A stretch of 64,000 bases of DNA, from assembly GCA_964483325.1 (NCBI GenBank), contig CAZAAW010000011.1, positions 10,241 to 74,240 on the forward strand. Reading direction: 5' to 3'. Below the pieces are notes generated by a model. That model was not told the origin of the DNA, did not search any database, and saw only the letters and a program-made list of their open reading frames with translations. Origin of the DNA: CAZAAW01 sp964483325. GTDB lineage: Bacteria; Pseudomonadota; Alphaproteobacteria; Rhizobiales; Kaistiaceae. The first letter of the stretch is position 1. Each line of letters opens with the position of its first letter. Made by a program: the position numbers and the translations under genes. This document shows, piece by piece, positions 55,727 to 63,955 of the stretch.

Positions 55727-55900
55727 CGTCCCCACTCCCTCCGATTGAGGCAGCGAGTGTAGCGCGGCAATTCTCGCCGCGACATCTCTATGGCCTGCCC
55801 GGCCGCGCTATGCTTGCAGGGACAGGCGGCCGGCTGTGCCGCACGGAACAAATGCCTACCGGAATGCGCTTGCCGGGCGGGCGAAGTGGAGAAGACATGC

Positions 55901-56971
55901 ATGTCGGTCAGTTCAGCGGGACTTGTGAGATCGGCGGGATTTGCCGTTGTGCTCGGAACGGCGCTGGCGCTCGCCGCCGGCAACGCCGTCGCGCAGCCGA
56001 AGCCGTCGCCGACCATCCCCAGCGCCGACATGCGGCGCGTCCTCGACAAGCTCGCGGCGCTCGGCGTGCAGCCGGTCCATGTGCTCGACGTCGCGGCAGC
56101 GCGCAGCCAGCCGACACCCGCCGATGCGGTCCGGGCGATCATCGCGGAGGACAGCATCCCGCCCGGCCCCGAGGCGCAGGTCGCCACAAAGGACATCACC
56201 TATCCCGCTGCGGCGGGCGACCTGCCGGCGCGCATCTACACCCCGCCGGGCAGCGGGCCGTTTCCGGTCATCGGCTATTTCCACGGCGGCGGCTGGGTGC
56301 TGGCCGACATCGACACCTATGACGCCTCGGCCCGCGCCATCGCCGCGGCGACGCCGGCGATCGTCGTGTCGTTCGAATACCGCCATGCCCCGGAGAACAG
56401 GTTCCCGGCGGCGCACGAGGATGCCCTCGCCGCCTGGCAATGGCTCGCCGCCAATGCCGGCAATCTCGGCGGCGATCCGCAGAAGCTGGCGGTGGCCGGC
56501 GAGAGCGCCGGCGCCAACCTCGCCTTCAACGTGGCGCTGGCAGCCCGCGACAATGGCTGGCCGCAGCCCCGACACGAGCTGCTGATCTATCCGGTGGCCG
56601 GCCACGACATGGACAACAAGTCCTATGTCCAGAATGCCGCGGCAGTGCCGCTCGGCAAGGAGGACATGGCGTGGTTCCTGCAGCGCGAGCTGGCGGACCC
56701 GGCGCAGGCCGACGACCCGCGGCTGAATCTCGTCGCCCGCACGGGCCTCGAAGGCATGCCGGCAACGACGGTGATCGCGGCGCAGATCGACCCGCTGCGC
56801 ACCGAGGACACGATCCTCGCGGCGGCGCTCAGCTCCGCGGGCGTCTCGACCAAGCTCTTCCTCTATCCGGGCGTCACGCACGAGTTCTTCGGCATGAACG
56901 CCGTCCTCGCCATGGCCAGGGATGCCGTGACGCGGTCGGCCAAGCGCGTCCGCGCTTCGTTCGCCGACTGA
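55901..56971 (+). CDS. Exported alpha/beta-hydrolase (HSL-family esterase)
   Basis: A 356-residue hydrolase with a signal peptide ending AVAQP (about residue 29). It belongs to the hormone-sensitive lipase-like family: oxyanion motif GYFHGGGWVLADIDTYD, nucleophile Ser202 in GESAGANLAF, Asp297 in AQIDPLRTED and His327 in GVTHEFFGM, all intact. It should cleave short-chain esters in the periplasm. GGAGAAG lies eight bases before the ATG. It is convergent with the LVIVD protein and divergent from the NTF2-like gene. Confidence 0.9.
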   Translation: MSVSSAGLVRSAGFAVVLGTALALAAGNAVAQPKPSPTIPSADMRRVLDKLAALGVQPVHVLDVAAARSQPTPADAVRAIIAEDSIPPGPEAQVATKDITYPAAAGDLPARIYTPPGSGPFPVIGYFHGGGWVLADIDTYDASARAIAAATPAIVVSFEYRHAPENRFPAAHEDALAAWQWLAANAGNLGGDPQKLAVAGESAGANLAFNVALAARDNGWPQPRHELLIYPVAGHDMDNKSYVQNAAAVPLGKEDMAWFLQRELADPAQADDPRLNLVARTGLEGMPATTVIAAQIDPLRTEDTILAAALSSAGVSTKLFLYPGVTHEFFGMNAVLAMARDAVTRSAKRVRASFAD

Positions 56972-56975
56972 CATC

Positions 56976-57011
56976 GGCCATGTCGAAGGCGCCGGCCATG
57001 TCGAAGGCGCC
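56976..57011. repeat. Short tandem repeat, 18-bp unit
   Basis: Two exact copies of GGCCATGTCGAAGGCGCC lie between the hydrolase stop codon and the convergent LVIVD gene. They give two in-phase ATG triplets but no ribosome site, so they are unlikely to be coding. Confidence 0.75.
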
Positions 57012-57046
57012 GGGCAAGACGGCGTGCGCCCTGCCCGGCGATCCTG

Positions 57047-58588
57047 CTATTGCGCGAACAGCGCCGCGTTGGCGGCGATGAACGCGTCGCTGAAGCGCAC
57101 CGTCATGAAGCCGTTGTCCATGGCGTTGAACCAGATCTCGCGGCCGCCGTCGCGGAAGCGCGGCACGACGACCGAATCGGCCGTATTGATCGGGAACTGG
57201 CCGTTGACGAGATGCGGCGAGGCCGGCTTCGGGTCGGTGCGGGTCGCCGCCGGCTTGAAATAGCCGATCTCCTTCGCGGCGCCGAAGTCGCGGATGTCGA
57301 AGACGCGCAGCCCTGCCTCCATGTAGCCGCAGGCCATCATCTTCGGGTCGACCATGCTGTCGAGATCGCAGAAGGCGGCGCTGTAGCCGCCCTGCAGCAC
57401 CGGATCATAGGCGATGTCGGCGCAGTTCTGCGGCATCTGCACCTCGAGCGGCAGGCGCAGCACCGTCTGCGGGTTCTGCTCGTCAGTGACGTCGATGACC
57501 CTGGCATAGCCCCAGCTGACGACGCCCTCGATGCAGGTCGAGGGGCTGCCGACGCCGCCCGGGAAGCCCTGCGAGCCGGTCATGTCGGTATGCAGGACAT
57601 AGGTGCGGCCGTCCTTGGTGAAGTTCAGGTTGTATTCGCCGAAGCCGGTGTCGTCCCACAGCATGTCGTTCACGACCTTGAACTGCGCGTCGGGGGCGCG
57701 CGCCTCGATGTCGCTGACGTCGAGGATGACGATGCCATTAGCCTGGGCGGTGCGGAAGCCGGCATTCTCGATCAGCGACAGGTAGATGCGCTTGCCGTCC
57801 GGGCTGAGCGACAACCAGTGCGTCGACCAGTTGGCGTCGTCGGGGATCCACCGCGTGATCTCCTTCGGATTGGCCGGGTCGGAGACATCGATGGCGTAGA
57901 GTGCCGACGGCGGCCCGTCCCAGCCCTTGTACGGGCCACAGCAGCTGGCGCCATAATAGATCGTGCCGTCGGGCGAGAAGGCGCCGCCATGGACGCGCAG
58001 CGACGGCAGCACGACGCTGCTGAGAAGCTTCGGATTGGTGCAGTCGGAAATGTCGTAGAGCTCGATCGGGTGCTCGGTTTCCTGGTTGAACGGATAGGCA
58101 TTGCCGAACAGCAGCCGGCCGTCGCGCGACGGCTCCAGCGATTCGTTGACGTTCTGCATGGCCGGGCTGGTGAGCATCGTCACCAGGCGCGGATTGGCCG
58201 AATCGGAGACGTCGAGCACCGCCGTGCCGGGGTTCTGCAGCAGCGGACTGCGCCGGTCGTCACGATAGGTGCTGAGATAGACGCAGTTGCCGACGGCGTT
58301 CATGCCCCAGCCGGCGCCCTCGCCGGGGAAGTGGCCCTTGAGCACCAGATTGCAGTTGAAGGCCTGGGCCTCTCCGGGCGCGAACCGCTCGGCCAGCGTC
58401 GTACGGCCCTGCATGGTCTCGGTGCGGTCGTCGGCGCCGCATTCCGCCGCCGGCACCGCCCGCAGTTCGTCCGCCTGCGCCAAGGCCGGCGTCGATACCG
58501 GCGCCGCCATCATGGCCGCCAGGCCGGCCGCAAGCAGGCCGATGCTTCGCATGCGCCGCCGCGGCGCCCTTTCCTCGATCACGAGCAC
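57047..58588 (-). CDS. Exported LVIVD-repeat beta-propeller protein
   Basis: A 513-residue protein with a basic, then hydrophobic N terminus (RRRMRSIGLLAAGLAAMMAA) ending at ALAQA. The mature part has repeats of the LVIVD type: LDVSDSANPRLVTMLTSPAM, YDISDCTNPKLLSSVVLPSL, IDVSDPANPKEITRWIPDD and IDVTDEQNPQTVLRLPLEVQ, each with a D(V/I)SDxxNP turn. It folds as a propeller on the outer side of the membrane. Cysteine-rich patches (GASCCGPY) may be disulfides. I start it at a GTG five bases from GGAGG. Ligand and partner unknown. Convergent with the esterase gene. Confidence 0.82.
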   Translation of the reverse strand: MLVIEERAPRRRMRSIGLLAAGLAAMMAAPVSTPALAQADELRAVPAAECGADDRTETMQGRTTLAERFAPGEAQAFNCNLVLKGHFPGEGAGWGMNAVGNCVYLSTYRDDRRSPLLQNPGTAVLDVSDSANPRLVTMLTSPAMQNVNESLEPSRDGRLLFGNAYPFNQETEHPIELYDISDCTNPKLLSSVVLPSLRVHGGAFSPDGTIYYGASCCGPYKGWDGPPSALYAIDVSDPANPKEITRWIPDDANWSTHWLSLSPDGKRIYLSLIENAGFRTAQANGIVILDVSDIEARAPDAQFKVVNDMLWDDTGFGEYNLNFTKDGRTYVLHTDMTGSQGFPGGVGSPSTCIEGVVSWGYARVIDVTDEQNPQTVLRLPLEVQMPQNCADIAYDPVLQGGYSAAFCDLDSMVDPKMMACGYMEAGLRVFDIRDFGAAKEIGYFKPAATRTDPKPASPHLVNGQFPINTADSVVVPRFRDGGREIWFNAMDNGFMTVRFSDAFIAANAALFAQ

Positions 58589-58800
58589 GATCTCCTCCGT
58601 GTGTCTTTTTGGAGGACCGGTCCTGCCGGCCCCGGGGCCGTATGGACCAGCATCGCGCCCGCAGCATCCCCCAGATGGGTGACGCGCGGCCGGCCGGATA
58701 CCCGTCCGCAGGTTGCGCCGGACAATGATCGCGGGTCCCGGCAATGCTACCGTGCCGCAGCCGGTCAACCCGCCAGGGTTGCACCTTGCATATACCTTCC

Positions 58801-58825
58801 GTGGTAACACCTTCCGCGTTACCAC
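58801..58825. promoter_or_regulatory. Perfect inverted repeat, operator candidate
   Basis: GTGGTAAC and GTTACCAC are exact inverted 8-base arms around a 9-base spacer, in a 296-bp divergent region between the LVIVD gene and the small membrane gene at 58885. The 25-base size and spacing fit a dimeric repressor or activator site. An AT-rich GCATATACC lies just upstream. Confidence 0.55.
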
Positions 58826-58884
58826 TTTAGTACGCCGAGCTTATCGGCGGGACTTTGAGACCATCAATGAGGATGCGGTAGTCG

Positions 58885-59157
58885 ATGGCGCGTGAGGAGG
58901 CACCGTTGTGGATCAGCCAGCAACTAATAAGACTCGATCAGGATCTGTCCGCGGTGGCCCGGGCTGCGACACGCCCGGTTGAATTCGAAAGACTGTCCGC
59001 CGACCTGCAAAGGCGGATTGCCATCATCGAAGATCGTGTGGCGCAGGTGGAAAGCCATGCCGCCGAGCCGCTCAGCCGGCAGCGCTGGCGCTGGTTCGTG
59101 ACGCTGGCCATCGCGGCGCTGGCGGTCGCCGAGATCGCCAATGTCGCCCTGATGTAG
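58885..59157 (+). CDS. Small tail-anchored coiled-coil protein
   Basis: A 90-residue protein with a charged helical N-terminal part (RLDQDLSAVARAATRPVEFE, then LSADLQRRIAIIEDRVAQVE) and a single membrane helix near the C terminus (WFVTLAIAALAVAEIANVAL). It has no signal peptide, so it should be tail-anchored with the coiled coil in the cytoplasm. It has no recognised family. The start ATG is preceded by only a weak ribosome site, so a start nearby may be used. Function unknown. Confidence 0.6.
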   Translation: MAREEAPLWISQQLIRLDQDLSAVARAATRPVEFERLSADLQRRIAIIEDRVAQVESHAAEPLSRQRWRWFVTLAIAALAVAEIANVALM

Positions 59158-59161
59158 GACT

Positions 59162-59189
59162 GCGCCGGGACGGGCGGCCGTCCCGGCGC
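59162..59189. terminator. GC-rich hairpin between convergent genes
   Basis: GCGCCGGGACGG and CCGTCCCGGCGC form a perfect 12-bp stem with a GCGG loop. There is no T-run, so it is not a classic intrinsic terminator, but its place between two convergent stop codons suggests a transcript end. Confidence 0.45.
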
Positions 59190-59207
59190 GTCCCGCTGCA
59201 TCAGCGG

Positions 59208-59765
59208 TCAGCGCTGCGCCGTCGCCACGACGATGCACAGGTCCGCCGCCGCCGGCAGCAGCGCCACGTCCCAGCCATTGGGCAGGGTCATGTTGACGAG
59301 GTCGCCGAGCGGCGGATGGACCTCGGCGCCTTCCGGCCGCTGCGCCAGGAAGGTCTCGCATGTCGTCGGCATCGGCAGGACGCGGACGAACATGCCCTGG
59401 CATTTCTCGGCGCCGGCGACGGCGAACAGGATGCCCGCCGCCGAAAGGCTGGTGGCGGCGGCTTCGTTGCTGAAGGTCAGCTCCGCCAGGGCGCGGATGC
59501 GGCGCAGGTCGCGATCATCGGTCCAGGCCGACCGGGCGACATAGGCGGCGCCCTGGGTCATGTCATCGCCGAGACCGCCGAAGCTGTCGCGGCACACCGT
59601 CATGCCGGCCTGCTTCAGATGCTCGTCGAACAAAGTAAGCGGCCGGCCGATGTCGCCGGCATAAGGGTCGGCGGGCGGCTCCTGCCGCATTATGTACATC
59701 GTCGTCAGCACGGCGCCCGCCACGCAGACCAACAGAACGACGGCAAAGACACCCCAGCGGACCAT
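59208..59765 (-). CDS. Membrane-anchored protein of unknown function
   Basis: A 185-residue protein with one N-terminal membrane helix (VFAVVLLVCVAGAVLTTMYI) and a periplasmic part of about 160 residues. Four cysteines (in TVCRD, EKCQG, TTCET, DLCIV) suggest two disulfides. I do not recognise the family. It follows the IalB-like gene by 15 bases and is the last gene of the minus-strand operon with the trimeric autotransporter gene, so it may help that surface protein. Confidence 0.65.
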   Translation of the reverse strand: MVRWGVFAVVLLVCVAGAVLTTMYIMRQEPPADPYAGDIGRPLTLFDEHLKQAGMTVCRDSFGGLGDDMTQGAAYVARSAWTDDRDLRRIRALAELTFSNEAAATSLSAAGILFAVAGAEKCQGMFVRVLPMPTTCETFLAQRPEGAEVHPPLGDLVNMTLPNGWDVALLPAAADLCIVVATAQR

Positions 59766-59780
59766 CGACCGAAGCCAATC

Positions 59781-60416
59781 TCAATCGAGGGCCGCGAGAG
59801 CCTGGGACAGGCCCTTCAGCGGCGCCCTGAAGGCGATGTCGCCGAACCCGGCGACGGTGAAGCTGATGCCGACATCGAGGCCCTCCTCGATGTGGCGGCG
59901 CATCTGCGGGCCGACCGGTACAAGGCCGTTGCAGCCGTCGGCATTGCACGCCGCAATCTCGGCGAGGAACGTGGTGCCGCCGTCGAACTCCAGGCGGACC
60001 TTGTTGCCGACGCCGACCTTGGCCGGGACTGTCAGCAGCATCATCGGCCTCCCCTCTTCGGTGGCGGAGAGCGCCCAGGAGAAGACGATGCCGGCGCCCG
60101 GCGCGGCGATCTCCTGGCGGATGTTGCAGACACGCTGCCTGCGGCCGAGATCCTCGTCGCAGACGAGGGTCCAGTTCTCGAACGGCTGGATGATCCGGCG
60201 GAACTTGCCGAGCTCGACGCCGGGCGGCGGCGAGACGGCAGGCGGCTGCACGGCAAAATCCGGCGGCGCGGCAGGCTCTTGGGCGGCAGGGTCCTGGGCG
60301 GCATCATCCTGGGCGATAGGGTCCTGGGCATGAGCGGCATTGCCGCCCAGACCCAGGACGATGCTCAGCAGGACGATACCCAGCAGGAGAACGCCGCGCC
60401 GGAGCGCGGGCGCCAC
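59781..60416 (-). CDS. IalB-family (invasion-associated locus B) exported protein
   Basis: A 211-residue protein with a signal peptide ending NAAHAQ and a low-complexity linker containing three copies of a QDxAAQ-like unit. Residues 80-211 match the IalB family: FENWTLVCDEDLGRRQRVCN, then MLLTVPAKVGVGNKVRLEFD and LAEIAACNADGCNGLVPVGP, with the four family cysteines. It starts at a GTG one base after the stop of the autotransporter gene, so the two are coupled. IalB-type proteins are common in Rhizobiales; the name comes from Bartonella, and their general role is unclear. Confidence 0.85.
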   Translation of the reverse strand: MAPALRRGVLLLGIVLLSIVLGLGGNAAHAQDPIAQDDAAQDPAAQEPAAPPDFAVQPPAVSPPPGVELGKFRRIIQPFENWTLVCDEDLGRRQRVCNIRQEIAAPGAGIVFSWALSATEEGRPMMLLTVPAKVGVGNKVRLEFDGGTTFLAEIAACNADGCNGLVPVGPQMRRHIEEGLDVGISFTVAGFGDIAFRAPLKGLSQALAALD

Positions 60417-60417
60417 C

Positions 60418-61677
60418 TCAGTTCAACGTGAAGCTGACCCCGGCGCTGGCGCCCCACTTGTCACCCGTCGTGGCGCCGGTGACGTTGGCCCGGATCCGCT
60501 GATCGATGCTGGTATAGCCGGTGCCGAGCGCCATGGCGCCCTGACCGTCCCAGACGCCGCCGCCGAGGGCGACGCTCAGCTTGCCGGCCCGGTCGTCGAA
60601 GCGCAGCGCAGCTGCCGCGAGGCCGACCGCGCCGGCCTTGCCGGCTTCCACCGAGATCTGCGAGCTCAGGTTGCTCAGCCCGGCATCGAGGGCGCTGATG
60701 GCCGAGCCGACGTCGTTATGGGTGGCACCCTGCACGACATAGGACGGCGCCGTGACGGTCCCGTCCGCCGCAACCCCGGCGCCGCCGCCGAGAGCCCCGG
60801 CGACGCTGGTGGAGACGGCGTGGATCTGCGCGCCGTTGACCGCGTCATAGGAGGTGGCGGAGATCTCGCCGGCATCAACATTGTGGATCACCACCGGATT
60901 GGCGCCGATGGCGCCCTGACCGAGAGTGATCGACGTATAGTCGGGAACGCCCGGCGCCGACTCGTCGTATTTCACGGCGAAGCTGTCGACGGCCCGCAGC
61001 TGCTGGACGTTGACGGCATCGTGGTCCTCGTAGCCGGCGGCAACGCCGGTGATGGTGCGGTTGCCGCCGTTCTTGGTGCCGATGCCAACTTCGCCAACGC
61101 TGTCCTGCGGCGCAGCAAGGCCGAAGGCCGTATAGCCGGCCTCGCCGCCGCGCTGCGTCTTGGATTCGCCGCCGAGGGCCACCGAATTGGCGTGGGCGGT
61201 CTCGGCATAGTCGCCGATGGCCATGCCGCGGCTGGTGTTGGCCGAGACCGTGGCGCCATGGCCGACGGCGATCGAGCCGAACGAGCCGTCCCCGATATTG
61301 GCGCCCTGGCCGATGGCCGTGGACTCCTGCGAGCCGGCGCCGATCCTGGCGGTGTCGCCAAGCGCGGTGGAACTGAACGACCCCGCACCGATGTCGGAGC
61401 GCGTGCCGACGGCCGTGCTGTTCGGCGCATTGGCGTGAACCTTGGCATCGAAGCCAAGCGTCGTGCCGCCCGAGGAGTTGGCCTGAACTTCGGCGCCGTA
61501 ACCGATCGCCGTGGCCCATTCGCTTGTCGGGTCGATATTTGTGTAGCCGTCGCCGATCGCGGTGTTGGTTGGGTGGCCGCCGTCATTGGCGCCCGCACCG
61601 GCCTCGAAGGCCGAGACATGGGCCGACCACCCCAGCGCCGCGACGAGCGCGGCCATGGATACAAGTGTACGCTTCAC
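60418..61677 (-). CDS. YadA-like trimeric autotransporter adhesin
   Basis: A 419-residue outer-membrane adhesin. A signal peptide (VKRTLVSMAALVAALGWSAH) leads to YadA-type head repeats with degenerate 14-residue units (NSTAVGTRSDIGAGSFSSTA, QESTAIGQGANIGDGSFGSI), a neck with VAAGYEDHDAVNVQQLRAVD, and a C-terminal four-strand membrane anchor (GAVGLAAAALRFDDRAGKLS and SVALGGGVWDGQGAMALG). The last residues FTLN suit outer-membrane insertion. The start is a GTG behind AGGGGGAA. It is first of a three-gene operon with an IalB-type protein and a membrane-anchored protein. Confidence 0.87.
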   Translation of the reverse strand: MKRTLVSMAALVAALGWSAHVSAFEAGAGANDGGHPTNTAIGDGYTNIDPTSEWATAIGYGAEVQANSSGGTTLGFDAKVHANAPNSTAVGTRSDIGAGSFSSTALGDTARIGAGSQESTAIGQGANIGDGSFGSIAVGHGATVSANTSRGMAIGDYAETAHANSVALGGESKTQRGGEAGYTAFGLAAPQDSVGEVGIGTKNGGNRTITGVAAGYEDHDAVNVQQLRAVDSFAVKYDESAPGVPDYTSITLGQGAIGANPVVIHNVDAGEISATSYDAVNGAQIHAVSTSVAGALGGGAGVAADGTVTAPSYVVQGATHNDVGSAISALDAGLSNLSSQISVEAGKAGAVGLAAAALRFDDRAGKLSVALGGGVWDGQGAMALGTGYTSIDQRIRANVTGATTGDKWGASAGVSFTLN

Positions 61678-61937
61678 GATTTCCCCCTGCCGATCGGCCA
61701 AGGAACCCCCTTCCTTGACTCCGGATCGTCCTCAGGATGCGCGCCGTTTCGGTTTTTCAACTGCTGCGATTGTTTCTTCACGCCGCCCGCAACGCGCGTG
61801 CAACCTTGCCGAGCAAGGCGCCGGCCCTAGAGCAAGGCCGCTTTTCGACCAGGCCAATTGGGCTCAAGAAGGCCCGTTGCCCATCTGCAACAGCCGATGC
61901 TTTTTCAAATTCCAGGCAGACGGTGATGGCTCGGATA

Positions 61938-62291
61938 TCAGGGCGCCCGCAGAATCCTGTCCATCGCCTTGCCGCGCGCCAGCTCGTCGATGAGCTTGTC
62001 CAGGATGCGGATCTCCCGCATGAGCGGCTCGGTGATTTCCTCGACGCGGACTCCGCAGACGACGCCCTTGACCAGGGCGCGCGAGGGATTGAGCGCCGGC
62101 GCCTCACCAAAGAATGCTTCGAGGTCGGTCCGCCTTTCCAGCTGGGCCTCCAGTTCCTTGCCGCTGTAGCCGGTCAGCCAGGCGATGATCCGATCGACCT
62201 CGGCTTTGGTGCGCCCCTTCTTCTCGGCCTTGGCCACGTAGAGGGGATAAATGCTGGCGAAGCTGGTTCTGTAGATCCTGTGTTCTGCCAT
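61938..62291 (-). CDS. DUF2200 family protein
   Basis: A 117-residue soluble protein with the family pattern HRIYRTSFASIYPLYVAKAE, KKGRTKAEVDRIIAWLTGYS and VVCGVRVEEITEPLMREIRI. It is mostly helical and has no signal peptide. DUF2200 proteins are found in many bacteria without a known function. It is divergent from the small exported gene at 62404 and lies 260 bp upstream of the autotransporter start. That 260-bp gap holds no gene. Confidence 0.87.
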   Translation of the reverse strand: MAEHRIYRTSFASIYPLYVAKAEKKGRTKAEVDRIIAWLTGYSGKELEAQLERRTDLEAFFGEAPALNPSRALVKGVVCGVRVEEITEPLMREIRILDKLIDELARGKAMDRILRAP

Positions 62292-62403
62292 GGCTCCTCC
62301 TCACGCTCCGGGCAATCGCCAGCCGAAAACATGACTCCAAAAGGGAACTTAGGCTGCCCAAGGTCATTGGCGGAGGGTAGCTCGATATCCAGGAGGCATG
62401 ACA

Positions 62404-62745
62404 ATGAACGCTCGATCGCTGTGCGCTTCGGCGCTTCTCTTGACACTCGCCTTCGCTTCGGCCGCCTTCGCTCCAGCCGCCTTGGCCCAGGGCCAGCCCG
62501 CTCCGGAGGAATGGGCCAAGGAGACCGTCCCCGCCGACAAGCCGTTCGGGGATATTCCGGTCGACACGGCGATGTCGGCCAATGACGTCTCGGTATTCCT
62601 CAAGACGCTGAATGCCGAACAGGTCGGCGAGCTTCGCGGCCGCTGCGGGTTCATCGGCGAGAACGCATCCGACTACGACACGCAGGTCGTGGCCTGGTGC
62701 AAGTCGTTCGAGGAATCCGAATCGGCGGGACCGCCCGCCCAGTAG
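62404..62745 (+). CDS. Small exported protein with a C-x17-C pair (copy 1)
   Basis: A 113-residue exported protein with signal peptide ending ALAQG. AGGAGG lies seven bases before this ATG, whereas an in-frame ATG at 62398 is only one base away, so 62404 is the better start. The mature part is acidic and ends in FLKTLNAEQVGELRGRCGFI followed by VVAWCKSF, with two cysteines 17 residues apart. The same arrangement is seen in the protein at 63467-63766. Unknown family; probably a small disulfide-bonded helical protein of the periplasm. Confidence 0.75.
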   Translation: MNARSLCASALLLTLAFASAAFAPAALAQGQPAPEEWAKETVPADKPFGDIPVDTAMSANDVSVFLKTLNAEQVGELRGRCGFIGENASDYDTQVVAWCKSFEESESAGPPAQ

Positions 62746-62769
62746 CACCTGCCTTTCGCCATTTTCTGA

Positions 62770-62800
62770 GCACTCCGCCGGCGAACCGGCGGAGTGCTTT
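62770..62800 (+). terminator. Terminator after the small exported gene
   Basis: GCACTCCGCCGG and CCGGCGGAGTGC form a perfect 12-bp stem on a CGAA loop, followed by TTT. It is 25 bases after the stop codon of the gene at 62404-62745. Confidence 0.8.
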
Positions 62801-62989
62801 GGCTTGGCTCGCATTGCATTGATGGAGCGGGCTGAACATGCGGCGCCCCTCGTTCGGGACGAGGAGCCCCTGCCGAGGCCGAAATCTCTGTCGGCGACGC
62901 GCTCCGTTTCACGAAAACGAGACCCGCGGGAACGCCCCTTCGGCTGAGGGGTTGGGCTCACAGATACAGGCAGACAATAAGGATTGACG

Positions 62990-63391
62990 ATGAAACCCAT
63001 GACAGCTGCGATCGGCGTCGCCATCGCCCTGGCCACCGCCATCCCGCCCGCCGCACCCGCCTTCGCGCAGGACAATTCCCGCTACCGGGTGCAGCGCGAC
63101 CGCCATGACGGCCCGCGCTTCGAGCGCCAAGGCCGCTACGCCTATTACAACCATCACCGCGGCTATCGCGACCGCCGCGCCGGCTACCGCTTCTACAACG
63201 GCTACTGGTTCCCGCCGGCGGCCTTCGCCCTCGGCGCCATCATCGGCGGCGCCGCCGCGGCCGCCGGCGCCCGCAATGTCGGCAGCAGCCACGAGGCATG
63301 GTGCTATGAGCACTACCGCTCCTATGACGCGGCGAGCGACACGTTCCAGCCCTATAACGGGCCGCGCCAGCGCTGCATCTCGCCGTACTAG
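62990..63391 (+). CDS. BA14K-type small exported protein
   Basis: A 133-residue protein with signal peptide ending APAFAQ. A Tyr, Arg and His-rich middle (RYAYYNHHRGYRDRRAGYRF) and a hydrophobic Gly/Ala stretch (FALGAIIGGAAAAAGARN) lead to the BA14K signature HEAWCYEHYRSYDAASDTFQ, ending QRCISPY with the two cysteines of that domain. BA14K proteins are widespread in Brucella and other Rhizobiales as small surface or periplasmic proteins, some lectin-like. AAGGA is six bases before the ATG. Confidence 0.87.
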   Translation: MKPMTAAIGVAIALATAIPPAAPAFAQDNSRYRVQRDRHDGPRFERQGRYAYYNHHRGYRDRRAGYRFYNGYWFPPAAFALGAIIGGAAAAAGARNVGSSHEAWCYEHYRSYDAASDTFQPYNGPRQRCISPY

Positions 63392-63419
63392 GCAAGGGCG
63401 GTCATAGAACCGGGACAGG

Positions 63420-63448
63420 AAAGGCTCCGCCGCAAGGCGGGGCCTTTT
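63420..63448. terminator. Bidirectional terminator after the BA14K gene
   Basis: AAAGGCTCCGCC and GGCGGGGCCTTTT pair as a 12-bp stem with one T-G pair and a GCAA tetraloop. It lies between two convergent stop codons and has A- and T-runs on opposite sides. Confidence 0.85.
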
Positions 63449-63466
63449 CCATGCTGGCGCCTGCCG

Positions 63467-63766
63467 TCAGTCGTGACGGTTGAGGATACCGAGGCTGAGC
63501 ATGCAGATCTCCATCACGTCCTCGCCGAAACCGGACGGCGCCGCCATGATGGCCTCGCAGCGCTGCTTGAGGTCGGCCTTCTGCTCCGCCGACAGTTCCT
63601 CGACGAACTGGGTCCGCGCCACGTCCCGCTGCGTGCCGCTGAGATATTCGGCATTGCGCCACTTGTTGAGATCGAGCGTGCCGAAGGGCTGCGCCGGATC
63701 GACGGAGGCGGCCACGGCAATGCCGCCCGACACGGCAAGAGCGACGGCAAAAAGGACAGAGCGCAT
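63467..63766 (-). CDS. Small exported protein with a C-x17-C pair (copy 2)
   Basis: A 99-residue protein with signal peptide ending AVAAS. Its C-terminal half reads FVEELSAEQKADLKQRCEAI and, 17 residues later, EICMLSLG. The L(N/S)AEQ...L..RC block and the exact 17-residue cysteine spacing match the protein at 62404-62745, so the two are probably paralogues. GGGAG precedes the ATG. Convergent with the BA14K gene. Function unknown. Confidence 0.75.
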   Translation of the reverse strand: MRSVLFAVALAVSGGIAVAASVDPAQPFGTLDLNKWRNAEYLSGTQRDVARTQFVEELSAEQKADLKQRCEAIMAAPSGFGEDVMEICMLSLGILNRHD

Positions 63767-63955
63767 CGAGAGACTCCCTATGATTTCCTTATCGTTGCAG
63801 CCCAATCGGTAGAACAGCGCCGGCCGGCCCGTCAACGCGAGCCACGGCGGGCCCACCTATCCGTCGCGGACGGGCGCTACACCGGCGGAGGAGCCGGCAT
63901 CGGAATTGGTGTTTCCCGGGAGGCCAACGACTCCGCAGCAAAGTCATTGGATAAA

